Under the pieces are notes generated by a model that saw only the letters and a program-made list of their open reading frames with translations, was not told the origin of the DNA and made no database searches. Below, piece by piece: positions 44,169 through 56,581 of a stretch of 64,000 bases of DNA (position 1 is the stretch's first letter; the number at the start of each line of letters is the position of its first letter). The stretch is from Sphaerosporella brunnea (lineage: Eukaryota; Ascomycota; Pezizomycetes; Pezizales; Pyronemataceae), in the NCBI GenBank assembly GCA_008704415.1, contig VXIS01000017.1, forward strand, positions 62,001-126,000, in the 5' to 3' direction. Position numbers and translations under genes: made by a program.

Positions 44169-44984
44169 GTTTGCTGATTAGATAGAATGTAAGGGTGTCT
44201 AAGGTATTAAGGAACTCGTAGAAACGTTGAGCCGTAAGGTAGAAGTGGATGTAGTGGGTGAAGTGGTTGCGGGTGGGAGGTGTTGTAGAGGTGATGGGTG
44301 TTGGATGTCGAGGTATAGGGGGAGAAGTGGACTTTTTTGTAGTTCGCTCAGAGAAGGGGGGGGGGAGACTTCACGGGGAAAGAGGGGGCTAGTGCTGGCA
44401 CGCATTCTGGTTGGGTGGGATCGATGCCAAGCATCCGGTGCTTGCCGTTTAGGGCAATTGCACGTTCGCAAGCGTCCAAGCGCCGTTCCTCGAATTATCG
44501 GGATCTCAGTTGGTAAAAAAAGGAGCAGCCGTGGGTGGCACTGGGTGTCGTTGCTGGAGTGGACTAAAGCAGGAGAGGTAACTTAGCTTGGGATGCAGAT
44601 TCCTGAGCAGAACGAAGCACGCGGTCCCGCCACCTCATCCGGCGCGCGGCCAGATCCCATTGCAGTGTTATCGTCCAAGCCATCTCTTACTCTATCTACA
44701 TACTCTACAAATGTGTCGGCGCTGCATCATACGTAGCTGCCGTTGCTCTGCTCTGGTGTGCACCTTCACGGGCATACGTCGCCTCTGCCTTGGTTCTCGC
44801 TCCGTGAGGACCATTCTGCAGTCTGTTGGCCACCCTCGCGTGCTCAGGACTCGTCAGCTATGACATTCGAGATTAGAGCAGAGATTATTGAAGAAGCAGA
44901 GAGCCGCTATCCATCTACTCGGCGTAGGACCTCCTGGTGGCGCTTGGCAGTTTGCGCCGCAGTGTCTGCTGAAAAAAAAAACCC

Positions 44985-45019
<35 letters not shown>

Positions 45020-48000
45020 CCCAGGCAAGCTCTTATTGGAGATCAAACAAACGTGGGAAACGGGGCAGACGCGCGCCTTCCAGCCTTATGAAACCCATCC
45101 GCACGTCAGCTGCAGCAAGGCGTGGAGTATTTTCAGGTCACGCAGCACGCGAAAGAGCAACTGCAGATTGCGCGGCTCGTATTGGAGCACGCTTTGCCCA
45201 GACGGATGCTTGCGGGGAAAACAGATGAGCTCTCTGTGATGCCAATCTACATACCTCCCCCCAAAAGCCAAGGGAGGAAACAGCGGCGGCACCGGCACCT
45301 AGATTTCGACCCGCAATATTCTCCGTGATGTATCGAAATGTCTTGACTAAAGCGAACTGAATCTACTGCTAACTACCTAGCAGGAGTGAGGAAGCGCCGT
45401 AAACATCTACCTGAAGCTGGAACATAGAGTAGAACCAGCTACACGACAACGACGGAAGTGCCTATTTAGCATCTTCTCCAAGATTGAAAGAATCAATCGA
45501 GTGCTGGGACCGTGGAGCCTCGAGGAGCTTCTCCTGAGATATTCCCCTTCGACGGAAACCCCGTGTTTTTTCTCAATCGGAAAGTGCATTGCCCCAAGCC
45601 GCGTGTGTGCTTGCTTGCCAGGTGGGGCAGATCGCGGGGTAGTGTGCGACGTCGACAACAGCCAAGCCGAAATCATCAGGTGTCACCTCAACAACAACAA
45701 CAACAACAACAACGTTTACGACGCAAACCTTCGTCATCACCTTCGATCAGAAGACTCACGTCAGAAGAAACAAAGAGAGTCTACGAAATCTCCTCCTTGG
45801 CAGGCCTGTGCGTCGCAATCCGAATCACAGTGCGACGTAGTCAACCGAGACGTACGCATGTGCAAACAGTCAACACTTTAGCAGCATTGTCTGGTTCCAA
45901 TTCCCCTGTCTCCAACATCAATATCTGTAGAGGCGGTGCTGACCTTCTGAAACCGCCCTGATACACCTTGGGCAGCCAACAACTGTGCCGGCACTCACTA
46001 TATCTGCCCTGACAGACGCAGGTCGGCAATATCATTGCCTGTATCTCGATCAGCATAACTAAATTCTTATTTCTGCCTCTTTTCACGGAGTTCCGTTGAT
46101 CGGTTATCGTTGCCAAGTGCTGGACTAACAGAACTGGAAAAGAAAAACAATTGACTCCATCCATGACTTCATTCGGGAGCCTATTCGCATACGAACTTTC
46201 TCTGGCTTGGAAGCGACTTCTGGGGCCTCCTCGACGAGTTCAACCCATAGTTCTGGACACCCTTATGTTGCTAATCTTGGGAGTTCTCGATTAAACTCCC
46301 GTATCATGATAGTTGAGTTTAAATAAGGAAATATGTATACCTTGGCGAGAGCGACTTAAGCTCGACAGTGACGTCGACGTCCTTAACTCATCGTTCCGCC
46401 GCTAAATCGAGTGACCACCGATGACGCTCGCGCTGGGCAATCGGAGTGACTTCCCTTGCGAAAAAACACTACCTAAGAATCGGAGATTAATTCGACTAAA
46501 GCCGCTGGAAGCGGCTATAGTCAGCATTAATGTTCTCGGATCTTTTCTAGAAGGCGCCAATATTAGGATCAGCGTTGGTGTTCAAGCCTCTTAATTCCAT
46601 GGTGATCGTACTCATTGAGGTGTCTCGGCTTGGTCTATATACTGCTCACAGCTTGGCCAACGATACATGCAGATAGGTACCACATACTAGGTATCCCAGT
46701 GTCTTCTGCTTTGCTAGCATATGTTCTCTGACCGGGGGATTTCGGGCCCGTTTAGCCTTCGCCCAGTACTAGTATCGGTATGCTCAGTATTCGATGTCCG
46801 GGGCCGGACACCAAGAGCTGAAACTTAATACTGAAGGACCATGGCCAACTAAACAGAGCTGTCGTTCTTGCTACATACCTGCACCACCTGTCAGGACGAG
46901 CGAGCATGATGAGGAGACGTAAGCTTGATGACGCCATCAAAGGGAGGAGCCATGGCCAGGGCCGAAATGGTTGGAAAGGTCACCAAAAAGGAAGCGAGTT
47001 GTTTCCAAGACGCAAACAGGTCGGCCCCCTCCCCCCACAGGCTGAAGCAGCGTTTGCAATTGTCCAACGCACACTTCTTGCTGAGGGCGTTCAACTTCGT
47101 TGTTAGCACAGAAGAGGACACCCGAACCGTAGCGCTTTGTACACAGTGGAGAATGAGTCAACATGTGCTTATTGAGTAGCCAGTAAATAATAAACTAAAT
47201 TTCTTCTGAAATCGTGAGTCATAGTCCAGCACTCAGTGCCCACTGCCCACTGCCAACTTTCAGCCCGACAGCGCTGTCCCTAGCCGTCAATGCTATTGAG
47301 CAAAGTTAGATAAGTACATACATACTTCATACTGACCTCGCGGGCGACAATATAGCAAGTATATATGAGTGGAGCCGTCAACCAAACAGGGTTAATTCGG
47401 TACATGTTGCTTCTTACTGAGGCTATCCAAACGGGCCCTTAAGGCCACGAATAGGGGCAGTCACAGTCTGACTGACGATGCCTGAATCGCCGCCGCCGCA
47501 CCGCCGCACACCAAAATTATTGTTCGAACGTTTTATCCATCTGCTTCAAGGAAACAGCGCCATCGCTCCCCGACTATTTAGTAGTTTACCGCCTTCCAAG
47601 ATCCGGGGGCTGGGCCTGTCCGCATCGTCACTGGTGGTTACTGCTCCGAGGGGCGGTCTCATTCTCTACGACTGGAGGCGCGCAACACACCTAGTCGAAG
47701 ACAAGATGTCGCCAGGTATTAGGCCCCGAATCCAGACCAGCGCAAACGACTTCTCCTTCTCTCTGCTGACAACAAGGGAGACCAGACGGCGAGAACTGGT
47801 TTCAAACCCCATGAGCTTGAGCGGAGGTTCCCATCCATTCCGATGTGGCGCAACCAACGCTAGGTTGTGCGCTCAACCAGTGTGCGTGGTTTGAGGTGTA
47901 CGTGAGGTGGTGGTAGTATTTGCGGCGTAGCGAGGCTCAGGACCGCTGGACGCGTCAAGGGGAATGGTCACTAGGTTTTTTTATGATTATGGTGAGGTGG

Positions 48001-49673
48001 GCAGACTGCGGCGCGGCGGCGGCGCTCCCCCGCATCGTCGCCGCCGGGCAGTCAGACTTTGACTGCCCTAGTCGCGGCCGCCCTTAATGGCACCGAACCA
48101 CAAATTCCTCGCGACTTATGAGTCCACGGTGACTTGCAGGGCTGTCAGGAAATCACTAGGAAAGAAGAATCAGAGGGGAAGAGCATCATCCTCGTGCGTT
48201 ATTATATAAGGTTAATGATTAGGATGCCCCCAAGCTTTCGTGCGAAATGATTCCCTTGCCCCCCCCCCCTGCACGTACACGGCGAGGAGTTGACACACCA
48301 TCTTTTTGAATTTGCCTGGCGCGGCATGATTACAATGGCACTTTCGTAGCTTCAAGTTTTTTTTTTTTCTCCAAGCAGTTCATGATGATTCCGTGTGACT
48401 TCAAGCAAATGCAAAAAAGCCTCGGTGGTGCAGTGGTATAAAATAATTGGAACCGCTGGGGTGGGGGGCGGCCTCAATTCTTGGGGCTTTCTCATGGGGA
48501 TTGATTGTTCCCGTGAGTTTTTATCGCACAGTCTATTTTTTTAAGGAGATTCATAGAGTGTCACTCGCTCGATAACAGCTCACCGGCAGACGTCACAGCT
48601 GCAACTCGATCGATATCGTTGCGAGCCTCCTCAAGCGGAACGGGGCGCCTATCAAAGAAAGGAGAGGAAAGGAAAGGAAAAGGAGGATGTACACAATTAA
48701 CGTGCAAACGCACTGGAGTGTTGGATGGCCCACCATCGCGGGTGTTCCCGTGGGACTGAAGGGCAAGGCATTAAATTTGGCATGTTTTTTTTTATACACC
48801 CCTCTGGAAAAACTTCCGAATTCTCCAAGGTGATTGAATGAAACATTGAAGCACGGCTTTGGTATTGTGTCAAGGCTCTTTCTGTGCTTTGGGCTGGAAC
48901 TCGGTTTTTTATCACCACCCACATTCATAGCATGCCAGGTTGAAGCATGGGACTGTGTGCAAGTATCCAGATACCAATCACCCTAAAGAGGCAGCCCTTC
49001 ACTTGAGGGAACCGTCTTCCACTATCCAAGACGAGACTCAATGTATTTGGCCCCTCTTCCCTATCCAAGAAAGCAGTTATCTTCGCTAGTTATGACCCCT
49101 GTTTGTTTAAGGTTATGTGAGGTGTGACACTTGTAGCAAGGAGTCGGAAGGTAGCCTTGAGGAGTACTGCGGAAGGGAGAATCTGTCGGAGTGCACCACA
49201 GTATATCACTCTGAAGTTAGCGCACAACATTATCTTTGAACTCTAGACACGCTGCTACCATCAGGGCGTTAAGCGGTAATAAGCACGCCCAGAAAGTCCT
49301 CTGCACAGCTCAGGCTTTCTCTATACAATTGCAACTCTTTCACGGCCATGGGTTTGGCTGTGATGGGGTATCTACCCGAGAGCTCCCTCAAAATACTTAA
49401 GAGAAAAGCATTTTTATTTCCCATACTAGTACAAAATTGTCGGGACCCAGGCTTATAATCTATTCTCATACGTAGCGGGGATATAGGCAGAGCTTCTATC
49501 TACTTGTAACTAATCACTTGTGTACTTAAGTACCTAGTTCCACCCGCATCCACCATCTTCTCGTGCATTCTGACGTCTGGTCTACAAAAGTTGCGACGCC
49601 CCACCAACACGAACGACGAACCCGCGACTCCGCAAACCACCACCACAGCCGTCCACATACCATCCGCGCCATA
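44169..49673. other. Second gene-poor spacer (5.5 kb)
   Basis: The actin promoter lies at the left end. I find no domain-bearing frame. The longest frames, 44,743-45,228 plus and 47,478-47,894 plus, lack family motifs and the former runs through a poly-A tract. Features: A33 at 44,986-45,018, CAA triplets near 45,690-45,713, a C run near 48,260, and a weak tRNA-like stretch near 48,420. About 46,200-47,400 is A/T-rich and may be relic transposon DNA, but nothing identifiable remains. Confidence 0.45.
44986..45018. repeat. Poly-A tract (33 nt, one C4 interruption before it)
   Basis: A homopolymer in non-coding DNA, preceded by A9-CCCC. Confidence 0.9.
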
Positions 49674-50358
49674 ATGTCCAACCTTGGCAACCTCCTCGCA
49701 TGGGGAATCGAGAACTCGAACCCGACCGAAGGCGAAAAGAAGACAGAGCTGGTATGTTACCCGTCGCGCGCTTGGTGGGGCGGGGGGGGGAGGCACAAGC
49801 TAATTTTCTTAGAACCCTGCGCTGCTAGCGCAGCTCTTCGGCAACCAAAAGAGCGACGCGGAGCTGATGAAGGAGGCGATGGCGGCGATCGAGGACCCGG
49901 CGGTGTCCGCGGCGGACAAAGAGACAGCGTTCGACAACTTCGAGATGTTGGTCGAGCAGCTCGACAACGCGAACAACATCGAGAACCTCAAGTTGTGGCC
50001 GCCGTTGCTTGCGCAGCTCTCGAATCCCGACGATAAGCTGCGCCGTATGGCCGCCTGGTGCTGCGGAACCGCCGTCCAGAATAACGAAAAGAGCCAGCAG
50101 GCCTTTCTCAGCCATGGCGGCGTGCCGAAGTTGGTCGATATGATGTTGAAGGACCCCGCTTCGGATGTTAGAAGGAAGGCCGTGTATGCGCTTAGCTCGG
50201 CCATCCGTAATTCAGGGCCGGCTTTGCAGCAGGCGATGGACGCCCTGCCGGCTGAGTTGAAGGCGGGGAGGGAGGAGCTGGATGCCCAGGATATGGAGGG
50301 GATTGACAGGCTGATGGAGGAGCTGAGGGAGAGAAGCTCTAAAGTTATCAGTCAATAG
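49674..50358 (+). CDS. FES1: Hsp70 nucleotide exchange factor Fes1
   Basis: Armadillo-type exchange factor for cytosolic Hsp70. Exon 1 (49674-49751) encodes MSNLGNLLAWGIENSNPTEG; exon 2 (49813-50358) continues NPALLAQLFGNQKSDAELMK. The 61-nt intron is phase 0. The protein has 207 residues. The armadillo core shows AFDNFEMLVEQLDNANNIEN, LAQLSNPDDKLRRMAAWCCG and SHGGVPKLVDMMLKDPASDV, all standard for Fes1/HspBP1. It is short compared with yeast Fes1 (290), because the C-terminal repeats are reduced. Yeast FES1 has an alternatively spliced nuclear form; no equivalent 3' intron is obvious here. Confidence 0.95.
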
Positions 50359-50932
50359 AGGTATTCCAGTTTGACATGATGTTATTTACCACGGGGGGTT
50401 TTTTTTCTTGTTTTTTCTGGGGTGTCAAAAGTTTTTCCATTTTCTTATTCTGGGTCTGCTTGTTTGTATCTATGGGCTTAGGTGGGCGAATAATAGATTC
50501 GGGTTTTGCTTTGCCTTGGGTCGGTCAACATGAAACGCATCTCTTGCGACTTTTCTCCAAGGAATCATGACATCCAAAAGTAACTCAAAAACCTGAATTG
50601 TGAGCGGGTGAGAGCCTATGAAATGAGGTACTACAGCAGTTGGAACGGCCTTCCCGCTGACAAGCTGGAACTAATAGTTTATATTTTCTCCCCGATAGCG
50701 CAGAAGACGAAATAACCCGACACGACAACATCTGCCTGAACATCACGATCCATCAGCAGAGTAAACAGACAACTGAATTGCACATCATGACAAACGGCCT
50801 AGTGGTATGAAGATATATCCGGGAGGAAAGAAAAAAGACAAAAAAAGGCAAAAAAAAAGGACAAACAAAGGACAAGGACAAAAAAAAAGATGCCCGATTA
50901 AAAAAGCCCAACCAAATCAAGCATTGAACGAG

Positions 50933-50964
<32 letters not shown>

Positions 50965-51067
50965 ATATCCGCCACAACTCCCAACTCCAACTCCAGAGAC
51001 GACCGTCTTGTTTTCATTCACACGCATAACAGCAGTCATCACCTTCAGGGTAGCTATTTAGCTTCAC
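50359..51067. other. Convergent spacer, FES1 and F-box gene 3' ends
   Basis: Contains an A31 run at 50,933-50,963. No gene is supported. Confidence 0.7.
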
Positions 51068-51692
51068 TCAGATGTGGGAATAACCCTCGGTATCCGCGAC
51101 CCTCGCCTGTATGGCAGCGAGGTAGCTTCCCCTCAGCTCCTGCGCCCCCTCGCATGCAAACCACGGATACCAGCAATACTTGAGCGCCAGCGACAACGTC
51201 AGGCATCCACCGCACACATGTTTGGTCTCATGGCTCAATATCAGGTTGTATCGACGCGTGGGATTGGTTTCACGGTATTTCTGCCGGTTCTCTTCGTCCG
51301 CGAAGTACCACTTGCAAAACTTGCAGCTCTGCAGCGAAGCGACGTATTGCTCCGCCACGACGGCTTCGAGATCTTGCGCGAGTGTGCGCTCCATCAAGAC
51401 CCGTAACGCACGGGGTTGCAGCGAATGGCAACAGCGCCGCAGCTGCCGAGACGTGGAAGACAGCGACAGGTAGTCTTGCGAGGAGTGCAGGTGACCCGCG
51501 AGGTAGACCAGCAGTTCGGGTGGGAGAGAGAGAAGCGTTAATGTCTGGTTTGCATTGGCAGTTGTTGATGCTGTTGTCAGGTTGGCATCGTCATCGGGTT
51601 TCTGAAGGTGAATGAAATGTTTAGAACTGGCTGTGTTGGGTGCGGGCGGGCCAGGCTGTGCTTACCGCGATGTCGTCGGCGGCTGTAGCCAT
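51068..51692 (-). CDS. Small F-box-like protein
   Basis: Exon 1 (51692-51666) encodes M-A-T-A-A-D-D-I-A; exon 2 (51601-51068) follows a 64-nt phase-0 intron; 186 residues. Residues about 30-70 read LTLLSLPPELLVYLAGHLHS then DYLSLSSTSRQLRR, an F-box motif that would bind Skp1 in an SCF ubiquitin ligase. The C-terminal part has paired Cys (CKFCKWYF, CGGCL), possibly metal binding, and is typical of small Pezizomycotina F-box proteins with no assigned substrate. The substrate cannot be guessed. Confidence 0.75.
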
Positions 51693-51989
51693 CGAGAATA
51701 CACTGTTTGGTGAAAGGAAAGAGGATATTGGTCGTGTGCGACGGAGGTCGCGGGATTCTCGAGGAGCGCCCCGGACTTTCGAATGTGAGAGATGGGGAGA
51801 TGAGCTGTACAGAGGTATATAGGGAAGTAAGTAGGACGACGTGTAATATATGAAGTGGCCGTTGGGCACCCTGTTCACCGCGCGCAGGTGGGTGTGGTGC
51901 GGGGAAGAGAGGCAAGCAGCACAGCAGCTACGCCTCACTTGCTGCCGATCTCAGGATTCCGAGGGTGAGAGGTTACACCAGTGAAAGAG
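51693..51989. other. F-box gene promoter
   Basis: No gene is seen. Confidence 0.5.
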
Positions 51990-52465
51990 TGGCGTCATGC
52001 CCCAAGCCCTGGGTGCTTTGAGGAGAAAAGCAATAGGTCACGTGAAGGTTTTTTGCCGACGCTAGCGGGCCAAACCACCATAAAAGGCGGTCTTCCTCCT
52101 TCCCTTCCTTTCTTCTTCATGTCGACTTTACTTCATAGTAAGGAGCCCCCAACTTTACCACCAAGTTATATCGTCACAAATGCTAACATTCTCCAAGGGA
52201 TCATTTCTATAGTAAATCGTCTCATCTGAACTCTTTACAAGAGCCACAGATTAATCTCCAACCTGGTTGATGATCGATATCCTCGCCGCCCAAGAGTGAA
52301 GCCTTTTTTGCCTGTCCTTCGGGACGGGTGGTGATGATCTCGACCTGAGTTTCTGTATGCCTCTCGGGGTGGAAACGAGGGTGGGTGGCGATGGAGGTCT
52401 GACAGGTCTTTTTTTTTTTTTTTTTTTTCGCATTAGGCCGTTGGCGTGATGTGAAGGAATGAAAT
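51990..52465 (-). repeat. Dispersed repeat copy 1 (about 470 bp)
   Basis: Near-identical, in inverse orientation, to 61,070-61,545. The stretch 52,060-52,230 gives the same conceptual 57-residue translation as the other copy, and the flanking words CGGCCTA.TGCG, GACCTGTCAGACCTCCATCG and GTCGGC-A-rich-TCACGTGAC also match. It carries A-rich runs at both ends when read on the minus strand (T20 at 52,409-52,428). A SINE-like or LTR-like unit is possible; no family was identified. Confidence 0.85.
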
Positions 52466-53070
52466 CAAATTGCGCTTGCATTTGTATGTAGTTGAATAGA
52501 CAGACCTCGCAAGAGGCTGCTGTCAGCTTGTCTTCTCCCCAGACACCGCTCACCCAACTCTACAGTATCGTGAAACTGCCGGGGTCGAACAGCCGACAAC
52601 TTGGCACGTTTTCTGCAGTATCTTCATGCGGGTCTCCGGACGAGGTCGCCGTCGGAAGGAAAGATTGTCCTGACGCCGCCTCACCAGCATTGAGAATTTG
52701 GCTGTTAGCATACCCGAGATTTCTTCCCTACCCCAGCTGCACCGTATGCTTTTTGAGTCCGTCACTACCGACGATGATTACGGGCTTCCGTTGCTCCCAA
52801 ACTGGCCCTCTTCAACTGGGTGGCTGGCTTGTGTCGAATGTCGATGTCTGTACTCTAAGGTTGGCCTCCGAGAGTCCACTCCCTTTTAGATTGATCGCCA
52901 CTGTACGAAAAAGTGAAAGCAAACCCACCGACGAGACTCACAATCTTAGAATCGGGTCACCCGTCAACAGCACACATCTACACCTCAGCCAACCGCTCAT
53001 CACAGTTCCGGCTCGCACATCGGCGAAGAAACCACAAAAACTGGGGCCTCGAAGTACAAAAAGAAATGCC
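52466..53070. other. Intergenic
   Basis: No gene is supported between the repeat and the tRNA. Confidence 0.5.
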
Positions 53071-53175
53071 TGTCCGGTGTGAGGCTCGAACTCACGATCT
53101 TCGGATTGCTGCCACTGGGTGGAAGTCATATGATTGCATATGAGACCGACGCTCTACCAACTGAGCCAACCAGAC
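53071..53175 (-). tRNA. tRNA-Met (CAT), elongator type, with intron
   Basis: A cloverleaf folds: 7-bp acceptor GTCTGGT/ACCGGAC, D arm GCTC...GAGC, T arm GTGAG-TTCGAGC-CTCAC. The anticodon CAT is at 53142-53140. A 32-nt intron follows position 37 (53138-53107). The mature part is 73 nt. A second gene, 59974-60078, has the same mature sequence. There is one T-T opposition at the base of the anticodon loop (31/39). Confidence 0.93.
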
Positions 53176-53497
53176 CGAATTACGGACTTCTGCTCCTTCC
53201 GACACTTATCAAAAACCGTCTCCTTCCGTTGCAAACAGCAAAGGGAAAACAGAAATAATTCATGATCAAGAACCAACTCCATTACGCTCGATGATTCAAC
53301 GCAGCCACGAAACCTGAAATCCCGAAATCAAGCAAAAAAGAAACAGTCCCAAATCAATACGCAAGAACCCAAAAGACGGTGGCCGTTCTTAGCTCCCTTA
53401 CCCCCAACCTTCCCTTACACCGACTCTCCCGGGTAATATACAACTCTCTCTCTCTATCTGCGCCGCGACGCGAGAGGTCGGTGCAGATTCGTGGGGA
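53176..53497. other. Spacer, tRNA 5' flank and VPS55 3' UTR
   Basis: No gene is seen. Confidence 0.6.
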
Positions 53498-54094
53498 TTA
53501 GAAGTCTTCGGACTCCTGGAAGAACATGGTGAAGGAGATGATGGTGCCGTAGATGAGCAGACCGCCGATGATGGACATGATCATAGCAGGGACTTGGATG
53601 ATTCCGCAGTGGGCAAACATGATGGGGAGAGCTGCGAGCGGTTCTTAGCAAAAGCAAAAACACAAAAAAGAAAAGAAAAAAGAAAAAAAAAGCCAGCGAG
53701 TATGGGGGAAGCGGGGCACCAAAAAGCTCCCGCGCGCGCCCAGACCACCGTCTTTCTTCTCGAGGATATGCGACTGACCAATTCCCATAACCACCAAGAA
53801 ACCAGTAAAGAACCTCCCCAAGTCCACGAATCCGCTGCTGCTGCCCTCCTCGATGAAGTCATCCGGGTTCGCGCAGCGCGAACAGATGGCGTTCGGTAGA
53901 GGTGCGATCACGAAAGTGGCCACCACCAGCAGCGGGAAGTAGTTTCCGAATAGGGCTGATGATAGAATCACGAGCAGGAAGCCGATCGCGAGAATCTAGA
54001 TGCCGTTCCCCGCAAAGTTAGCTCTGTGCGCCGCGGGGGGGGGGGGGAGGAGACGCACGAAGGAGAGAACGATTATTGTTTTTAAACCGGCCAT
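53498..54094 (-). CDS. VPS55: Vacuolar protein sorting protein Vps55 (LEPROT family)
   Basis: A four-helix endosomal membrane protein acting in late endosome-to-vacuole traffic with Vps68. Exons 54094-54059 (MAGLKTIIVLSF), 53995-53779 and 53631-53498 join at phases 0 and 1; 128 residues, the usual size. Signature PLLVVATFVIAPLPNAICSR, CANPDDFIEEG, DLGRFFTGFLVVMGI, then ALPIMFAHCGIIQVPAMIMS and IIGGLLIYGTIISFTMFFQE after the second intron. Introns are 63 nt (with a G run) and 147 nt. Divergent from PRE5. Confidence 0.95.
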
Positions 54095-54560
54095 GAAGAA
54101 GATATTTCAGCAAGTGTAGTAATTAATAAGGGCGATGTTGGGTCGAGGGAGGGATGCGCAGCTGTTTCGTGGTCGTCGTCGGCGATGGTGGTGGTGTCGT
54201 TGCTTCGAGGCTGATCGTTCGTGGAGCTGGGAGGCGCTTAGTCGCAGGCAAGCAAGATGACGCCGCTGCAATTGTCGGGAATGAAGCAACCACTGCCAAG
54301 CGGATTCGTAGGCACTTAAAATGTATCGGATCTTTGATTTTACACAGATTCTCGATGATGAGTTTCTCGATGCTGTCTGTCTTGTCTGGATGATTTTTTA
54401 GTGCTCAACTATTTCCTTCTCCGCATCTCTCATACCGTTGACCCTTGTCCGCGTTCAGCTGAGCCTCAAGCTCTCTGGATACTATCCCCCCACCATCACC
54501 AAAGTCCAGCAATTCCATCACCTCCCATCCATCCAAACATCCCTATAATCATCCCGCGAG
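54095..54560. promoter_or_regulatory. Bidirectional promoter region VPS55-PRE5
   Basis: 466 bp between divergent starts, no coding frame supported. I cannot point to a proteasome-associated control element with confidence. Confidence 0.55.
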
Positions 54561-55511
54561 ATGTTTCGGAACAACTACGATAACGACTCTGTCACCTTGT
54601 ACGTCCCCGCCGGCCCAAACCCATCAAAATCCGCGAGATAAACTGATGAGATCCGCGCCGATAGCTCTCCCCAAGGCCGAATCTTTCAGGTCGAATATGC
54701 TCTAGAAGCCATCAAGCAGGGTTCCGCGGCTGTGGGACTGGTCAGCAAGACGCATGCGGTGCTGGTAGCTCTCAAGGTACCGCCCCCGTACCCATTGTTT
54801 TGATCTGTCGATTGTTTGATGCTGATCTCGATGGTCGACCTTCAGAGAAACGCCGAAGAGCTCGGTTCCTACCAGAAAAAGATCATCGGCATCGACACGC
54901 ACCTGGGAGTAGCTCTCGCCGGCCTCGCCCCCGACGCTCGTGTCCTTTCCAACTTCATGCGCCAGCAATCCATGTCCTCCCGACTGCTCTACAACCGCCC
55001 TGTCCCGATTGCGCGCGTGGTCAACGCCATTGCCGACAAGGCGCAGGTCAACACTCAGCACTACGGCCGCAGACCCTATGGTGTCGGACTGCTGGTTGCT
55101 GGCGTCGACGAGACCGGTCCCCACCTGTGGGAGTTCCAGCCTTCGGGAATGGTGCTGGAGTACCGTGGTGCTGCTATCGGGGCCAGGAGCCAGAGTGCAA
55201 GGACGTACTTGGAGAGGAACTTCGAGGCTTTCCCCGATGCTAGCAGGGAGGAGCTCGTGTTGCATGGTCTTCGCGCCCTGAGAGATAGCTTGGCACAGGA
55301 TAAAGAGCTTACCACTGCTAATGTGTCGCTAGCTATTGTGGGCGAGGGAGAGAAGTTCAAGCTCTACGATGGCGAGGAGGTCGCGGACTGGTTGGAGAAG
55401 CTGGGAAGCACGCAGAGCAGCCGTGGATCTAGGGGAGCTCAGGCTGCAGCGGCCCCGGCGGGTGCTAGTGGCAGCGGCGAGGGAGGAGACTCGATGGAGG
55501 TCGACGCGTAA
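54561..55511 (+). CDS. PRE5: 20S proteasome subunit alpha6 (Pre5/PSMA1)
   Basis: Exons 54561-54598, 54665-54776 and 54846-55511, introns 66 and 69 nt, phases 2 and 0; 271 residues. It begins [20 protein letters not shown], the alpha-type N-terminal signature (S-P-x-G-R-[LIF]-x-Q-V-E-Y-A follows), then [20 protein letters not shown], the strand typical of alpha6/PSMA1, and [20 protein letters not shown]. The C-terminal tail is Ala/Gly/Ser-rich and ends MEVDA, as in other fungal Pre5 proteins. It is part of the outer ring of the core particle and non-catalytic. Confidence 0.96.
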
Positions 55512-55808
55512 ACAGTAGATATCCGCGGCGAAAAACAAGGGATGTTTGATGGCTGGATGGCGTCCACGATTTCACGAGCGACATTGGGATGGTAATGAAG
55601 TTTCGACAGCTGTTCCGCAGAATTTGAACACCTGTCTACCGAACAAACAAAAGGTCCAACCGAGCAAAGAAACCAACACCCGGGTGCCCAATCAATCCAT
55701 GAAAGAAAGCAGAAGAAGTCTAGAATAGTGTAGTCAGACGATCAAGTAACGTACACTGCAAATCCGAACGCCACAAATGACAAGCATGCGAAAACATTCT
55801 ACCCCAAC
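55512..55808. other. Convergent spacer PRE5-LOG
   Basis: No gene is seen. Confidence 0.6.
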
Positions 55809-56508
55809 TTAATCCTTACCCTCAGCATTCCAGTTCAAGTCGAACCGTCCCTGCGCCGGCTTGTAGCTGCGTATCAGATCCTCGACCTCGTCCACAGACT
55901 TCGCCTCCACAAGGATTCCCTCCATATTCTCCTTGATGAAGCCCTCCTGGATAGCCTTCTTCACCCAACCCAGGAGGCCATCGTAGAAACCTCCCACATT
56001 TAAAACGACAATCGGGCAATCATGAATTCCCAGCTGGTTCCAGGTGACGATTTCAAACAGCTCTTCCATAGTTCCAAAGCCACTGTCACCACGATCAGCA
56101 TCTCCATAGACCTCATCCTCTCGGTGTACGGCAGGCCAATACTCACCCAGGCATAGCCACAAAGGCATTGCTAAGCTTCCCCATCATCGCCTTTCTCGCG
56201 TGCATGTCCTCGACGACGGTGGTGGTGCCGTACTCCTCCGTCTTCGGTATCGCGCCGCCTTGCTCAAACTTTATGAGCGCCCGCGGAATGATACCGTGGA
56301 CGGCATTAGGACCCGAAAGCGAAACCAGCGTGCGCGCCAGCGTTCCCATCAGCCCCACGGTTCCGCCACCATAAACGAGGGTCCAGTTGTTCTTGTGCAG
56401 GAGCTTGGCTAGGTCCTGCGCTGCCGCGGTGTACTGCGGCGAGGCACCGGGGTTGGCGCCGCAGAAGACGCAAACGGTGAATGACTCGGTTTTCGAAGAG
56501 GAGGACAT
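55809..56508 (-). CDS. LOG-family protein (cytokinin riboside monophosphate phosphoribohydrolase type)
   Basis: Exons 56508-56147 and 56082-55809 join across a 64-nt intron at phase 2; 211 residues. The Rossmann-like LOG motifs are present: VCVFCGANPGASPQYTAAAQ, LVYGGGTVGLMGTLA, HARKAMMGKLSNAFVAMPG and, restored by splicing, PGGFGTMEELFEIVTWNQLG, the PGGxGTxxE nucleotide-binding and catalytic motif with the preceding Arg. Such enzymes release free base from nucleoside 5'-monophosphates. In fungi the physiological substrate is often unclear, and the old label lysine decarboxylase is wrong. Cytosolic, no signal sequence. Confidence 0.93.
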
Positions 56509-56581
56509 TGTGGTGTTGGTGACTGATTTTGCGAGGGTTGGGAGATGACGAGTTGTCGTTGGTTATGTAGACGATGAAGTC

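Noticed and set aside
44743..45228. 161-residue plus frame
   Set aside because: Runs through a poly-A tract (poly-Lys) and shows no domain or codon bias.
48420..48470. tRNA-Gly-like A-box (GCCTCGGTGGTGCAGTGGTA)
   Set aside because: No matching acceptor stem, T arm or proper B box follows; at best a degraded tRNA-derived fragment.
55809..56508. Lysine decarboxylase
   Set aside because: The PGGxGT motif and the Arg/Glu pair define the LOG phosphoribohydrolase family; the decarboxylase label is a historic misannotation.
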